A stretch of DNA of 17,501 nucleotides from H111-94 sp034436045. Its GTDB lineage: Bacteria; Chloroflexota; Ktedonobacteria; Ktedonobacterales; Ktedonobacteraceae. The stretch is from the NCBI GenBank assembly GCA_034436045.1, contig DAOTVZ010000069.1:1-17501 (forward strand), in the 5' to 3' direction. How positions within the stretch are numbered: the first letter of the stretch is position 1; the number at the start of each line of letters is the position of its first letter. Below, piece by piece: positions 1 to 7,089 of the stretch. The notes under the pieces were generated by a model that saw only the letters and a list, made by a program, of their open reading frames with translations, ran no database searches and was not told the DNA's origin. The position numbers and the translations under genes are program-made.

Positions 1-2475
1 TCAACATACACATCTCTCGATACAGAAGCTACAATCCGGCATTTCTACCAGCAATTCCTGCCTCACTACACCAATTTCTGCGCCTCCATCGAAGGCATCG
101 ATAACCTCCATGAACGCTCTCAATACGCCAAGCTGGTTATCAATCGTTTATTGTTTCTCTGGCTTCTACAACAACATAGCTGGCTCGCCGGTGATACTAA
201 CTATCTTGTTCATGCTCTTGCGCAGAATAACGATAAAAAATCATTTTACCACTATATACTCTTACCACTATGTCAACAGCTTTGCTTAGCTAAACATGAG
301 AAAACCTCTATTGCCCTGAGCAGGTGTGATAATAGCGAACGACTGCCACAATGCAAGCTTTCACTGTTCGCGCCGCACCCCCTGGAGCGCACTCCATCAG
401 CAATCTATATTCCCGATAGTGCATTCATGTCCATATTCAACTTTCTTAAGAGCTATCGCTGGTCGCTTGAACCTGTTGACAACCAGAGAGAGATAATCAC
501 GCCTGCTGTGCTGTCTTATGTACTCGAACAACAGTCAGATCAGAAGCACAAGGGTATTTACTACACCAGAGATGATGTAACCTGTTACATCACTGAAAAT
601 ACCATCTTGCCATACTTGCTGCATGCATTTCAGCAGCACTTTCCCTGTCTGACGCTGATACGCCAGCTTCTACGAACAGCTCCTGACCGCTACATTCATC
701 CCCATGTGCGCAGTCCTGAACGCCTGCCGATGGAAACAGAGCGCGAATATCAGCGTCGCCGACAACAGTATCAGCAACTGCTCACATTCGCGCAGTCAGA
801 AGCATTGCAATCCGGCGATGACTTGATTACCTATCGATTCAACCTGTCACCGTTGCTGCAAGACCTCATCAACCAGCTTGAGCAACCCGCGCATCTGATG
901 GCCTGCTATAACCTTTTAAGCACTATAACGATCCTCGACCCTACCTGTGGCAGTGGTGCTTTTCTGCTCGCCGCTCTCGCGCGGCTGGAGCCGCTCTATG
1001 CCGCCTGTTTGGAGCGTATCATAACCAGCACAACGCAGGCATGGCAACACACGCCTCTGCTGCTGGCCCAAAAGCAGGCATTACTCTCACAAATGGAGCA
1101 GTACGTGAATCAACGCCATTTCATCCTCACTACGATCCTACAGCATAATCTCTACGGCGTGGATATTATGCACGAAGCCATCGACATCTGCAAACAGCAT
1201 CTCCTGCTCACGCTGCTCGCAACGCTACCACCGGACACACAAATGATACCGGCGCTTGACCTGGACGCTCACCTGCACACAGGCAACGCGCTGGTCGGAA
1301 CCTGTTATGACTACCCAATCTCACGAGAAACACAATCACTAAACCGACAGGGATTCTGCTGGTCGCAAGCCTTTGGGGGTGTGCTGGCACGCGGGGGCTT
1401 TGATGTTATCACAGGCAATCCGCCCTATATTGAATACAGCAAACTACGGAAGAGCGGTGAAGCTCATACACTCGGCAATGTGGCAAACTGTGGCAATCTT
1501 TACGCAGCCATCATCGAACGGGCGCTGAGCCTCTGTCGCCCAGAACAGAGCTATCTCGGCCTGATCGTTCCGCTCAGCATCTGTAGCAGCGAACGTTTTA
1601 TCGCGCTCCGGCAAAACCTGACCCGGCAGAGTGCGCGACTCTGGCTGGCGAATTTCGAGATTTTTCCATGCCGCCTGTTCGCCAACGCTTATCAACGGCT
1701 CACTATCCTGCTGGCACATCATCAAGCCAGCGCTGATACTAAGCTTTTCGTCACTCATTTGCAACGCTGGTACACAGCAGAACGCCCCTATCTCTTCTCC
1801 ACCATGCGCTATACGCAGGTGTGTGAGCATATCCGCCCCACAACTTTTCCCAGATTAGCGGCTCCATGCCAGGAGAATATCTTGCGCAAGCTTGTCACAC
1901 GCGCAGAAGGGAATAGCATCGCTCGTCTCCTTTCACCCACCCCTACACCACATTTTGTCTCTTATCAAGAAGCAACCAACTATTGGATGAAAGCTGCCTG
2001 CCGCATCCCGTTTTACCGCAAGAACGGCCTTATCATGCCCCCACCACATAGCCGCACCATCTTTTTCGCCGATGCCTGTACCGCACGCAACATTATGGCA
2101 CTCATGAACAGCAGTCTCTTCTATCTCTGGTTCGCCACCTATGCAGATGGTTTCCATCTCTCCCATCTTCTGGTCAAAGCCTTCCCGGTCGGCCCGGACA
2201 TCGGCGCGCAGAAGACTTTGACGGAGCTAGCCTGCCGACTGGAACAGGACATCAACCAGCATAGTCGTCGCAGCACACGCAATACGAGGGCCAGACAGAG
2301 ACAGAATGGTGGGGGAGATCACATCGAACTAGAGGAGTACTACATGGTTTACTCGAAGCCAATTCTAGATCAGATTGATATGCAACTGGCCCACTACTAC
2401 GCTTTCACCGATCAAGAACTGGATTTCATCGTCAACTATGATGCGAAATACCGCATGGGCCAACATTCTTCCTAA
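1..2475 (+). CDS. Eco57I/type IIG-like adenine-specific DNA methyltransferase, 5' end missing
   Basis: The frame is open from the first base of the window, so the start codon lies upstream and the 824 visible residues are the C-terminal part of a protein probably exceeding 1000 residues. A TTG at 151 would split the conserved QYAKLVINRLLFLWLLQ helix and is not a credible start. Seen in order: that N-terminal helix (about bases 121-170), a KGIYYTRDDV segment near base 550, SAM-binding motif I DPTCGSGAF (D at base 937), catalytic motif IV NPPYIEY (N at base 1417), a variable region likely holding target recognition (about 1500-2250), and a C-terminal YAFTDQELDFIVNYDAKYRMG-type ending typical of the family. 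NPPY indicates N6-adenine methylation. Whether an N-terminal nuclease is fused (type IIG) or it is a PglX/BREX-like stand-alone methylase cannot be decided, since that part is not in the window. The next gene is convergent. Confidence 0.9.
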   Translation, partial: STYTSLDTEATIRHFYQQFLPHYTNFCASIEGIDNLHERSQYAKLVINRLLFLWLLQQHSWLAGDTNYLVHALAQNNDKKSFYHYILLPLCQQLCLAKHEKTSIALSRCDNSERLPQCKLSLFAPHPLERTPSAIYIPDSAFMSIFNFLKSYRWSLEPVDNQREIITPAVLSYVLEQQSDQKHKGIYYTRDDVTCYITENTILPYLLHAFQQHFPCLTLIRQLLRTAPDRYIHPHVRSPERLPMETEREYQRRRQQYQQLLTFAQSEALQSGDDLITYRFNLSPLLQDLINQLEQPAHLMACYNLLSTITILDPTCGSGAFLLAALARLEPLYAACLERIITSTTQAWQHTPLLLAQKQALLSQMEQYVNQRHFILTTILQHNLYGVDIMHEAIDICKQHLLLTLLATLPPDTQMIPALDLDAHLHTGNALVGTCYDYPISRETQSLNRQGFCWSQAFGGVLARGGFDVITGNPPYIEYSKLRKSGEAHTLGNVANCGNLYAAIIERALSLCRPEQSYLGLIVPLSICSSERFIALRQNLTRQSARLWLANFEIFPCRLFANAYQRLTILLAHHQASADTKLFVTHLQRWYTAERPYLFSTMRYTQVCEHIRPTTFPRLAAPCQENILRKLVTRAEGNSIARLLSPTPTPHFVSYQEATNYWMKAACRIPFYRKNGLIMPPPHSRTIFFADACTARNIMALMNSSLFYLWFATYADGFHLSHLLVKAFPVGPDIGAQKTLTELACRLEQDINQHSRRSTRNTRARQRQNGGGDHIELEEYYMVYSKPILDQIDMQLAHYYAFTDQELDFIVNYDAKYRMGQHSS

Positions 2476-2567
2476 AAAAGCGGAAAGGCGATGCTCATCT
2501 TTTTACAAAGACAGAAACTGGTAGCAATATCGAAAATCTGCCTGCCATCAAAGAGGCTCATAACCGC

Positions 2568-2603
2568 AGGATACTACACTGAATATAGACAGTGTAGTAT
2601 CCT
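2568..2603. terminator. Perfect 14-bp hairpin between convergent genes, probable bidirectional terminator
   Basis: The arms AGGATACTACACTG (2568-2581) and CAGTGTAGTATCCT (2590-2603) are exact reverse complements around the 8-base loop AATATAGA. The hairpin sits in the 174-base gap between the convergent ends of the methyltransferase (2475) and the membrane protein gene (2650), where a two-way terminator is expected. There is no T-run on either side, so it is not a textbook intrinsic terminator. A second, imperfect stem (GCGATTCTT at 2607-2615 with AAGAACTGC at 2625-2633, one mismatch and one G-T pair) follows directly. No other feature is seen in the gap. Confidence 0.5.
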
Positions 2604-2649
2604 CTAGCGATTCTTCGCATTTCAAAGAACTGCGATCTCCAAACAACAT

Positions 2650-3318
2650 TTAGCGGGCAGCAGGCATCGGCTCACGCTTTGCTGGCTCTTGCTCAGATGC
2701 TAAACGCCGTGACATCGAACGGGTTGCAGAGACCCAGACGCGCACGAAGAGCCAGAGCGCAACAATGACGACACCGGCCAGCGAAACCCACATGATGCCG
2801 AGCGCGACCGGCACATTACTGTTGCTGGTGAAGAACGCGCCAAAACCCGCCAGATAGCTCTGGCTCGTCGCTTCAACGGCGAAGACCTGCGCTCCATAAT
2901 ACAGTGTCGCGCCCAACACCAGGAAGATGGTCGAGAGCCGATAGGCTTGAATGTCATCATCCACACGACGCGAGAGCTTCACCGCCAGCGCCAATAGCAA
3001 CAGGAGAGCGGCGAGCGGGCCGGTCAGAGGCAGAGCCGCTGACGATACAACATTGGGCAAGAAGAAAATCCAGCTTACCGCGAAGGTTATGAGCATCAGA
3101 GCATCGCGGATCAGTAGATAGGACATCCACCAGATATCAGCGCCCAGGCGCAGACCGCAACGGCGCAGGGTGCGAATGACGTATGGCCGTCCCAGGTGCA
3201 TCATTAAGGTCATCGTCCAGAGCGCGGGCAGAAAAGCAACGAGTGTGCTGATCAACCACTGTGAGCCACCCTGTATCAGGGCCTGCGTAATCGCATTGGC
3301 AATATCATCGGGCTTCAT
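2650..3318 (-). CDS. Multipass membrane protein of unknown family, paralogue B
   Basis: A 222-residue hydrophobic protein with about five to six predicted membrane segments (roughly residues 23-40, 60-85, 94-113, 128-148, 170-195) and a basic, Arg-rich C-terminal tail on one membrane face. The family is not recognised. Start: ATG at 3318 (MKPDDIANAI) lies 7 bases after AGGAG, and its N-terminus aligns residue for residue with the neighbouring paralogue MSVQDLTNAI. The in-frame ATG at 3324 is only one base from that AGGAG, and the longer reading to 3480 would overlap the upstream gene. It is the last gene of a minus-strand operon, 43 bases after its paralogue. Shared blocks are HxGRPY (His41), RLGAD, RD within a membrane segment, and ALPLTG. 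His41 is the only histidine. It probably supports the oxidoreductase encoded two genes upstream, but this is inferred from position only. Confidence 0.85.
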   Translation of the reverse strand: MKPDDIANAITQALIQGGSQWLISTLVAFLPALWTMTLMMHLGRPYVIRTLRRCGLRLGADIWWMSYLLIRDALMLITFAVSWIFFLPNVVSSAALPLTGPLAALLLLLALAVKLSRRVDDDIQAYRLSTIFLVLGATLYYGAQVFAVEATSQSYLAGFGAFFTSNSNVPVALGIMWVSLAGVVIVALWLFVRVWVSATRSMSRRLASEQEPAKREPMPAAR

Positions 3319-3361
3319 GTTCATGCTCCTCTCACTATATGAGAACAAGGATACAGATTGC

Positions 3362-3982
3362 TTATGAATTCGTCGTGGTGGTATCCGGCACTTCCGCACG
3401 CCCACCGGTTCTGATTGCGTAGATAGCCGCGATGGCACCAAAGATTGCCAGCAGCGCAATCGAGATGTAAGACATGGCAACCGCCCAGTTTGGATTGGTG
3501 TTTGTCACCATGGCACTACTGAATGGCAGATTGGCCTGCACTCCCAGGAGATAGGGAATGAAGTACAACGCCGCGCCAATTGCCAGCAAGATTGTCACCA
3601 GGCGAAAATCCCGTAAGTTGCGGTCAGGGTCTCCCATTAATTTCACCAGTAGCACTGCAAACAACACCGCTGCGGCCAGCCCTCCGGTCAGTGGTAGTGC
3701 ATCGGTGACCACCACATCTGGGAAGAAGAACATAAAGCTCATGACGACGCCGCTAATCATCAGGAAATCGCGCAATGCGATGTAGACCAGCCAGAGCAGG
3801 TCTGCACCCAGGCGCAGGGTGAAACGATCAATCATATCAAGGATGTACGGGCGACCCACGTGCAACCCGATTAACACCAGCCAGATGACCGGCAGAGCCG
3901 CCGCTAATGTTCCCTCAAGGAACTGTTCACCACCAGCATTGATGCCGGAAATGATTGCATTGGTCAAGTCTTGTACTGACAT
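3362..3982 (-). CDS. Multipass membrane protein of unknown family, paralogue A
   Basis: A 206-residue protein with five to six hydrophobic segments (about residues 24-41, 60-85, 94-114, 127-147, 168-190) and a short hydrophilic, Thr-rich tail (ending TTTTNS). ATG at 3982 follows AAAGGAG at about 8 bases, a strong site. Aligned by eye without gaps to the next gene, close to half of the first 100 residues are identical, including GG-Q-L, LHVGRPY (His41, the only histidine), RLGAD, the LRD in the second hydrophobic stretch, FFPDVV and ALPLTG. Similarity fades toward the C-terminus. It lies 38 bases downstream of the iron-sulfur oxidoreductase and 43 bases upstream of its paralogue, so the three are very likely one transcript. 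I do not recognise the family. A role as membrane anchor or quinone/electron partner of the oxidoreductase is a hypothesis; no haem-binding or cofactor motif is evident. Confidence 0.87.
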   Translation of the reverse strand: MSVQDLTNAIISGINAGGEQFLEGTLAAALPVIWLVLIGLHVGRPYILDMIDRFTLRLGADLLWLVYIALRDFLMISGVVMSFMFFFPDVVVTDALPLTGGLAAAVLFAVLLVKLMGDPDRNLRDFRLVTILLAIGAALYFIPYLLGVQANLPFSSAMVTNTNPNWAVAMSYISIALLAIFGAIAAIYAIRTGGRAEVPDTTTTNS

Positions 3983-4020
3983 GCTAGAAACTCCTTTTTG
4001 TATCTGATAGCTTGCTACAC

Positions 4021-5979
4021 CTAACGCGCTTGAACCGTTTCCGGGGCAATCACATGAACAGTGGGACAGAGATACGCAAGATCGCAGCGCAAACAGCGAC
4101 TGGCTTCGCGTCGAGCCTGTTCTTCCGTGAAACCCAGCGCAAACTCCGTATCCTTCTCGCGCGCACTATCCACCGAGCGTAGTGGCATTTCTTCACGCGG
4201 CGTCGGACGCAAATCGAGATTGATAACGCCATCTGCGGGCAACGTAGAGGCTGTTTCAAACTCATCTTCCGGCATCTCATGTACACGCTCAAATGGGATC
4301 TTGCGCAAGTAGGCATGAATAGAGCGGGCCGCTTTACGTCCATCCGCCGCTGCATGGATGACCGTCTTAGGGCCATAGGTCACATCGCCAGCAGCAAAGA
4401 CGCCGGTCGCGCCGGTGGCGAGCGTCTCCTTATTCACCAGCAGACCACCCCAGGGGGCTACCTGTACGCTGGTTCCTTCGGGCAAAAACGATGGATCAGG
4501 TGCTTCGCCAATAGCCACCAGCACAGTAGTAGCGGGGATATCAAACTCGCTTCCTGGCACAGGCACGGGCCGCCGTCGCCCTTTCGCATCTGGTTCATCC
4601 AGGCGCATCTTAATACAGTGTACCCGCTCTACCTGACCATTATGGCCAAGCAATTGTAATGGGGATGCCAACTCCTCTAAAAGAATGCCTTCAGCCAGTG
4701 CTGCACGCACCTCTTCACGTTGAGCGGGCATCTCAGCACGCGAACGTCGATAGAGGATACGCACCGTACTCGCTCCCGCCCGCAAGGCTGACCGTGCCGC
4801 ATCCATTGCCGTACTGCCACCGCCAACCACGACTACATCTCCTTCCAGCCGCGTGTTCTTATCCAGGTTGAACGCCTTCAAGAAGGTCGTCGCCGGAATA
4901 ACACCGCGCAGTTCCTCGCCCGGCACCCCCAGACGCTGGCTCTTCTGCGCCCCCACCGCCAGCAACACCGCATCATACGACGCCTGCAGCTCATCCAGCA
5001 TCACATCCCGTCCGATAGCGGTATTCAACTTCAACTCAACACCCAGGTCCTGAATGGCTTCAATATCGCGGTTCAGTTCCGCGCGTGGCAGACGATATTC
5101 AGGAATGCCAATCGCCATCATGCCGCCCGCTACCGGCATGGCATCAAACACTGTCACGCTATAACCGCGCCGCGCCAGGTAGTACGCCGCGCTCAACCCG
5201 GTTGGCCCCGCACCTACAATAGCGACCTTCTCACTATAGTGCTGCTTCGGCGGTGTCACCTTGCGTTTATGAGGCTTGCCATGATCGGTGGCAAAACGTT
5301 TCAAGTCACGAATGGCTATCGGAGCGTCAAACTCGCCCCGGCGACAGACATCTTCGCAAGGAGCAGTACAAACGCGGCCACAAATGCAGGGGAACGGATT
5401 GGGTTCCGACGCCACCTGCAAGGCTTCGTCATAGCGTCCCTGCGCGATCAAACTGACATAGAGTCCGGCATTAGTGCCCACCGGACAGGCCGCCTGACAC
5501 GGCGCGCGCAAATCCTCTTTCCGCTCACCCAACCAGCTACGCCAGCTCTGCCAGGCCGCTTGCCGCTCAGCAACATGCCAGGCATGATCCTCACCCCAGG
5601 GTGTCTCGCCTGGCTCCTCCGGCGTGGCACGGGTGTAAGCGTTTAAGGGTTGCCAGCCCTCCTCAGGCGGCAGATGAGAGAGCGGCCCCCTGTGCGCATA
5701 AACAATCTGCTGTACATGGCCTTCAATCGTAATGGCATTTGTTGGGCATTCCTGAACGCATACCTGACACCCAATACATGGGGCAACCTGTGTCGGTACC
5801 AGCATCATCCACTCGCGCTCTGACCATGGCCCCGGAACGGGACTCTGGCGTTTCGCCTCACCCTCAATCTCACCAGTACCAGACGGGCGAGTCATATCCA
5901 GACAACGCACGGGGCAAAGGTCCATACAAATACCACAATTAATGCATGTATTTTCATTTACCAGGAATCGGTAGGCCAT
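4021..5979 (-). CDS. Ferredoxin-GltD fusion: 4Fe-4S/FAD NAD(P)H oxidoreductase
   Basis: A 652-residue cytoplasmic flavoprotein of the glutamate synthase small-subunit/NfnB-like group. Domains in order: a two-cluster ferredoxin with C12/C15/C18/C22 and C68/C71/C74/C78; a linker; a GltD/DPYD-type Fe-S domain (C161, C165, C198, C200, C204, C208, C212); an FAD Rossmann fold GAGPTGLSAAYYLARRG (256-272); an NAD(P)H fold VVGGGSTAMDAARSALRAGA (384-403); the FAD-closing motif GVFAAGDV (526-533); and a C-terminal cysteine group C629/C632/C638. Start: ATG at 5979 (MAYRFLVNEN) has a purine-rich AGGGGGG just upstream and begins at the ferredoxin domain; the frame extends to 6045 but adds a non-family leader. 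No large GltB subunit is nearby, so it is probably not a glutamate synthase. It heads an operon with two membrane proteins, which suggests electron transfer between NAD(P)H, ferredoxin and a membrane partner. The exact reaction is unknown. Confidence 0.9.
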   Translation of the reverse strand: MAYRFLVNENTCINCGICMDLCPVRCLDMTRPSGTGEIEGEAKRQSPVPGPWSEREWMMLVPTQVAPCIGCQVCVQECPTNAITIEGHVQQIVYAHRGPLSHLPPEEGWQPLNAYTRATPEEPGETPWGEDHAWHVAERQAAWQSWRSWLGERKEDLRAPCQAACPVGTNAGLYVSLIAQGRYDEALQVASEPNPFPCICGRVCTAPCEDVCRRGEFDAPIAIRDLKRFATDHGKPHKRKVTPPKQHYSEKVAIVGAGPTGLSAAYYLARRGYSVTVFDAMPVAGGMMAIGIPEYRLPRAELNRDIEAIQDLGVELKLNTAIGRDVMLDELQASYDAVLLAVGAQKSQRLGVPGEELRGVIPATTFLKAFNLDKNTRLEGDVVVVGGGSTAMDAARSALRAGASTVRILYRRSRAEMPAQREEVRAALAEGILLEELASPLQLLGHNGQVERVHCIKMRLDEPDAKGRRRPVPVPGSEFDIPATTVLVAIGEAPDPSFLPEGTSVQVAPWGGLLVNKETLATGATGVFAAGDVTYGPKTVIHAAADGRKAARSIHAYLRKIPFERVHEMPEDEFETASTLPADGVINLDLRPTPREEMPLRSVDSAREKDTEFALGFTEEQARREASRCLRCDLAYLCPTVHVIAPETVQAR

Positions 5980-6074
5980 CCTGCCCCCCTTTCTCACATA
6001 CTTACCAGCCACATCATGCAATGAAGAGCTGGGACATAAGAGCAATATTTCTTGTAAAAGATTACCTGCTCAGC

Positions 6075-6111
6075 ATCACGAATTCATCACATGTGAAAGA
6101 TGCTTTATCAC
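6075..6111 (-). promoter_or_regulatory. Phased GTGAT repeats and palindrome upstream of the oxidoreductase operon
   Basis: On the minus strand GTGAT occurs at 6111-6107, 6090-6086 and 6079-6075, so the copies are offset by 21 and 11 bases, that is about two and one helical turns. The middle copy is part of the perfect palindrome TCACATGTGA (6087-6096). The cluster lies 96-132 bases upstream of the oxidoreductase start at 5979. Such phased direct repeats are typical of response-regulator or other dimer binding sites. No confident -35/-10 pair was found nearby, so the site's role is inferred. The rest of 5980-6180 is AT-rich with no gene seen. Confidence 0.3.
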
Positions 6112-6180
6112 AAATAAATCAAATATCGCTTTCTTAGCCACGTTTTTGTTACATTAAATTGAGATTAAAATTATTCATCA

Positions 6181-6379
6181 CGCAGCAGGGATTTTTTCCG
6201 CAAGCCAGATAATCTCATCCTCACAATACAGGCTTGATCACCATTGAAAAACGCTTCGTCGGCAAAACACCTAACACACGCATCAGTATCACATCTACCG
6301 GCGAAGAGGCCATTGAACACCACTGGCGACTGCTCGATCAACTCCGTCACGATACTAAAACGCACTTTTCCTTGTAGAA
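6181..6379 (+). pseudogene. Remnant of a winged-helix (HTH_27/MarR-like) transcriptional regulator
   Basis: Reading from 6231 gives GLITIEKRFVGKTPNTRIS followed by ITSTGEEAIEHHWRLLDQL and a stop at 6379. The block 'G-hydrophobic-x-IEK-x-FVGK-x-P-x-T-x-hydrophobic-S-hydrophobic-T-x-x-G' is the wing of the small HTH_27-type regulators that usually are about 100 residues long. The frame is closed upstream by TAA at 6210. The preceding recognition-helix-like residues (KPDNLILTIQ) appear in the other frame at 6202-6231 and run into a stop at 6235. So there is a frameshift, with loss of the N-terminal half and of a few residues at the junction. No start codon or ribosome binding site serves it. It is read as a dead gene fragment. 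It could alternatively be a sequencing error in a very short protein, but the missing N-terminus argues against that. Confidence 0.6.
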
Positions 6380-6387
6380 ACCGGACA

Positions 6388-6407
6388 GGGTGTGATGAAT
6401 CACACCC
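6388..6407 (-). terminator. Hairpin at the end of the LysE-family gene, possible terminator
   Basis: GGGTGTGAT (6388-6396) and ATCACACCC (6399-6407) are exact reverse complements. As RNA this gives an 8-bp stem with a four-base loop. It overlaps the TGA stop (6402-6400) of the minus-strand exporter gene, fitting a transcript end. No T-run follows, so termination strength is uncertain. Confidence 0.4.
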
Positions 6408-7026
6408 CTACGAGGGCTATCACACCAAAGGCCAGTAGAATTACGCCCGATGCACGATTAATCCAGAGCAGCAGACGCACATTTAGTCTGGTGCGTATAA
6501 AGCCTACAGCACTGGTCAGGATCAACCACCAGCATACGGAACCGAGAAAGACACCCAATACGAGCAGTAAGGCATTTCCCGAACCAGCATGCGCCCCACC
6601 AATACCCACCCCAGCGAAGATGACGACAAACGAGAGAATCGTCAAGGGATTGGCCAGCGTCAGTAAGAGCATCGAGAGATAGATACCGATGAAACCGGTA
6701 AGGACCGCCAACTGCTTTGTCCGCGCCTGCACACTGCTCGCCGAGGCTACCTTGCGCATCAGCATCGTCTTGAGGCCCAGGTAGAACAGAAAAAGGCCAC
6801 CGACCAGACGTATCCAGAACTGCTGACTGATGAGCAGATGCATAATGGCGCTCAAACCAAGACCGGCCACCAGCGCGTAGAGGCCATCGGCGGTAGCAAT
6901 ACCCAGTCCAGAAAACATGCCAACAAGCCGCCCACGCTCCAGCGTGCGTTGAATACAGAGCATACTCATCGGGCCAACGGTGGCCGCAATAGACAGGCCG
7001 ATTAACAGCCCTTTCAGCAATAACAT
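6400..7026 (-). CDS. LysE-family amino-acid/small-molecule exporter
   Basis: A 208-residue inner-membrane protein with about six hydrophobic segments, the usual size of LysE/RhtB exporters (about 200-215). Family marks: the N-terminal GLLIGLSIAATVGPMSMLCI block (GP near residues 18-19, matching the PGP motif without its first proline), IQRTLERG followed by SGLGIATADGLYAL, and the central LTLANPLTILSFVVIFAG block. The substrate is unknown; relatives export Lys, Arg, Thr or homoserine-like compounds. Start: ATG at 7026 (MLLLKG) has GAGGAG 5 bases upstream; the upstream extension to 7053 lacks a ribosome site. It is preceded on the same strand by the metallo-beta-lactamase-fold gene, 63 bases away, probably in one transcript, though no functional tie between the two is evident. 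Its 3' end carries a palindrome and abuts a decayed regulator gene. Confidence 0.85.
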   Translation of the reverse strand: MLLLKGLLIGLSIAATVGPMSMLCIQRTLERGRLVGMFSGLGIATADGLYALVAGLGLSAIMHLLISQQFWIRLVGGLFLFYLGLKTMLMRKVASASSVQARTKQLAVLTGFIGIYLSMLLLTLANPLTILSFVVIFAGVGIGGAHAGSGNALLLVLGVFLGSVCWWLILTSAVGFIRTRLNVRLLLWINRASGVILLAFGVIALVGV

Positions 7027-7089
7027 CGCTCTCCTCGATTGTACTATCCTCATCTATTAACCGGCCTATCTTGCTGTCCGAAATATGGA

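Noticed and set aside
3319..3480. Longer start for the second membrane protein (to 3480)
   Set aside because: It would overlap the upstream paralogue's coding region and adds residues absent from the paralogue; ATG 3318 has correct AGGAG spacing and aligned N-termini.
5980..6045. Longer start for the oxidoreductase (to 6045)
   Set aside because: The 22 extra residues are unlike ferredoxin N-termini, and the ribosome site fits ATG 5979.
6388..6407. CRP/FNR-like operator (TGTGAtgaaTCACA)
   Set aside because: The half-site spacing is 4, not the 6 of CRP, and it overlaps a stop codon at a gene end; a transcript-end hairpin explains it better.
6244..6438. 64-residue plus-strand frame over the regulator remnant
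   Set aside because: It is in a different frame from the winged-helix match and its translation shows no motif.
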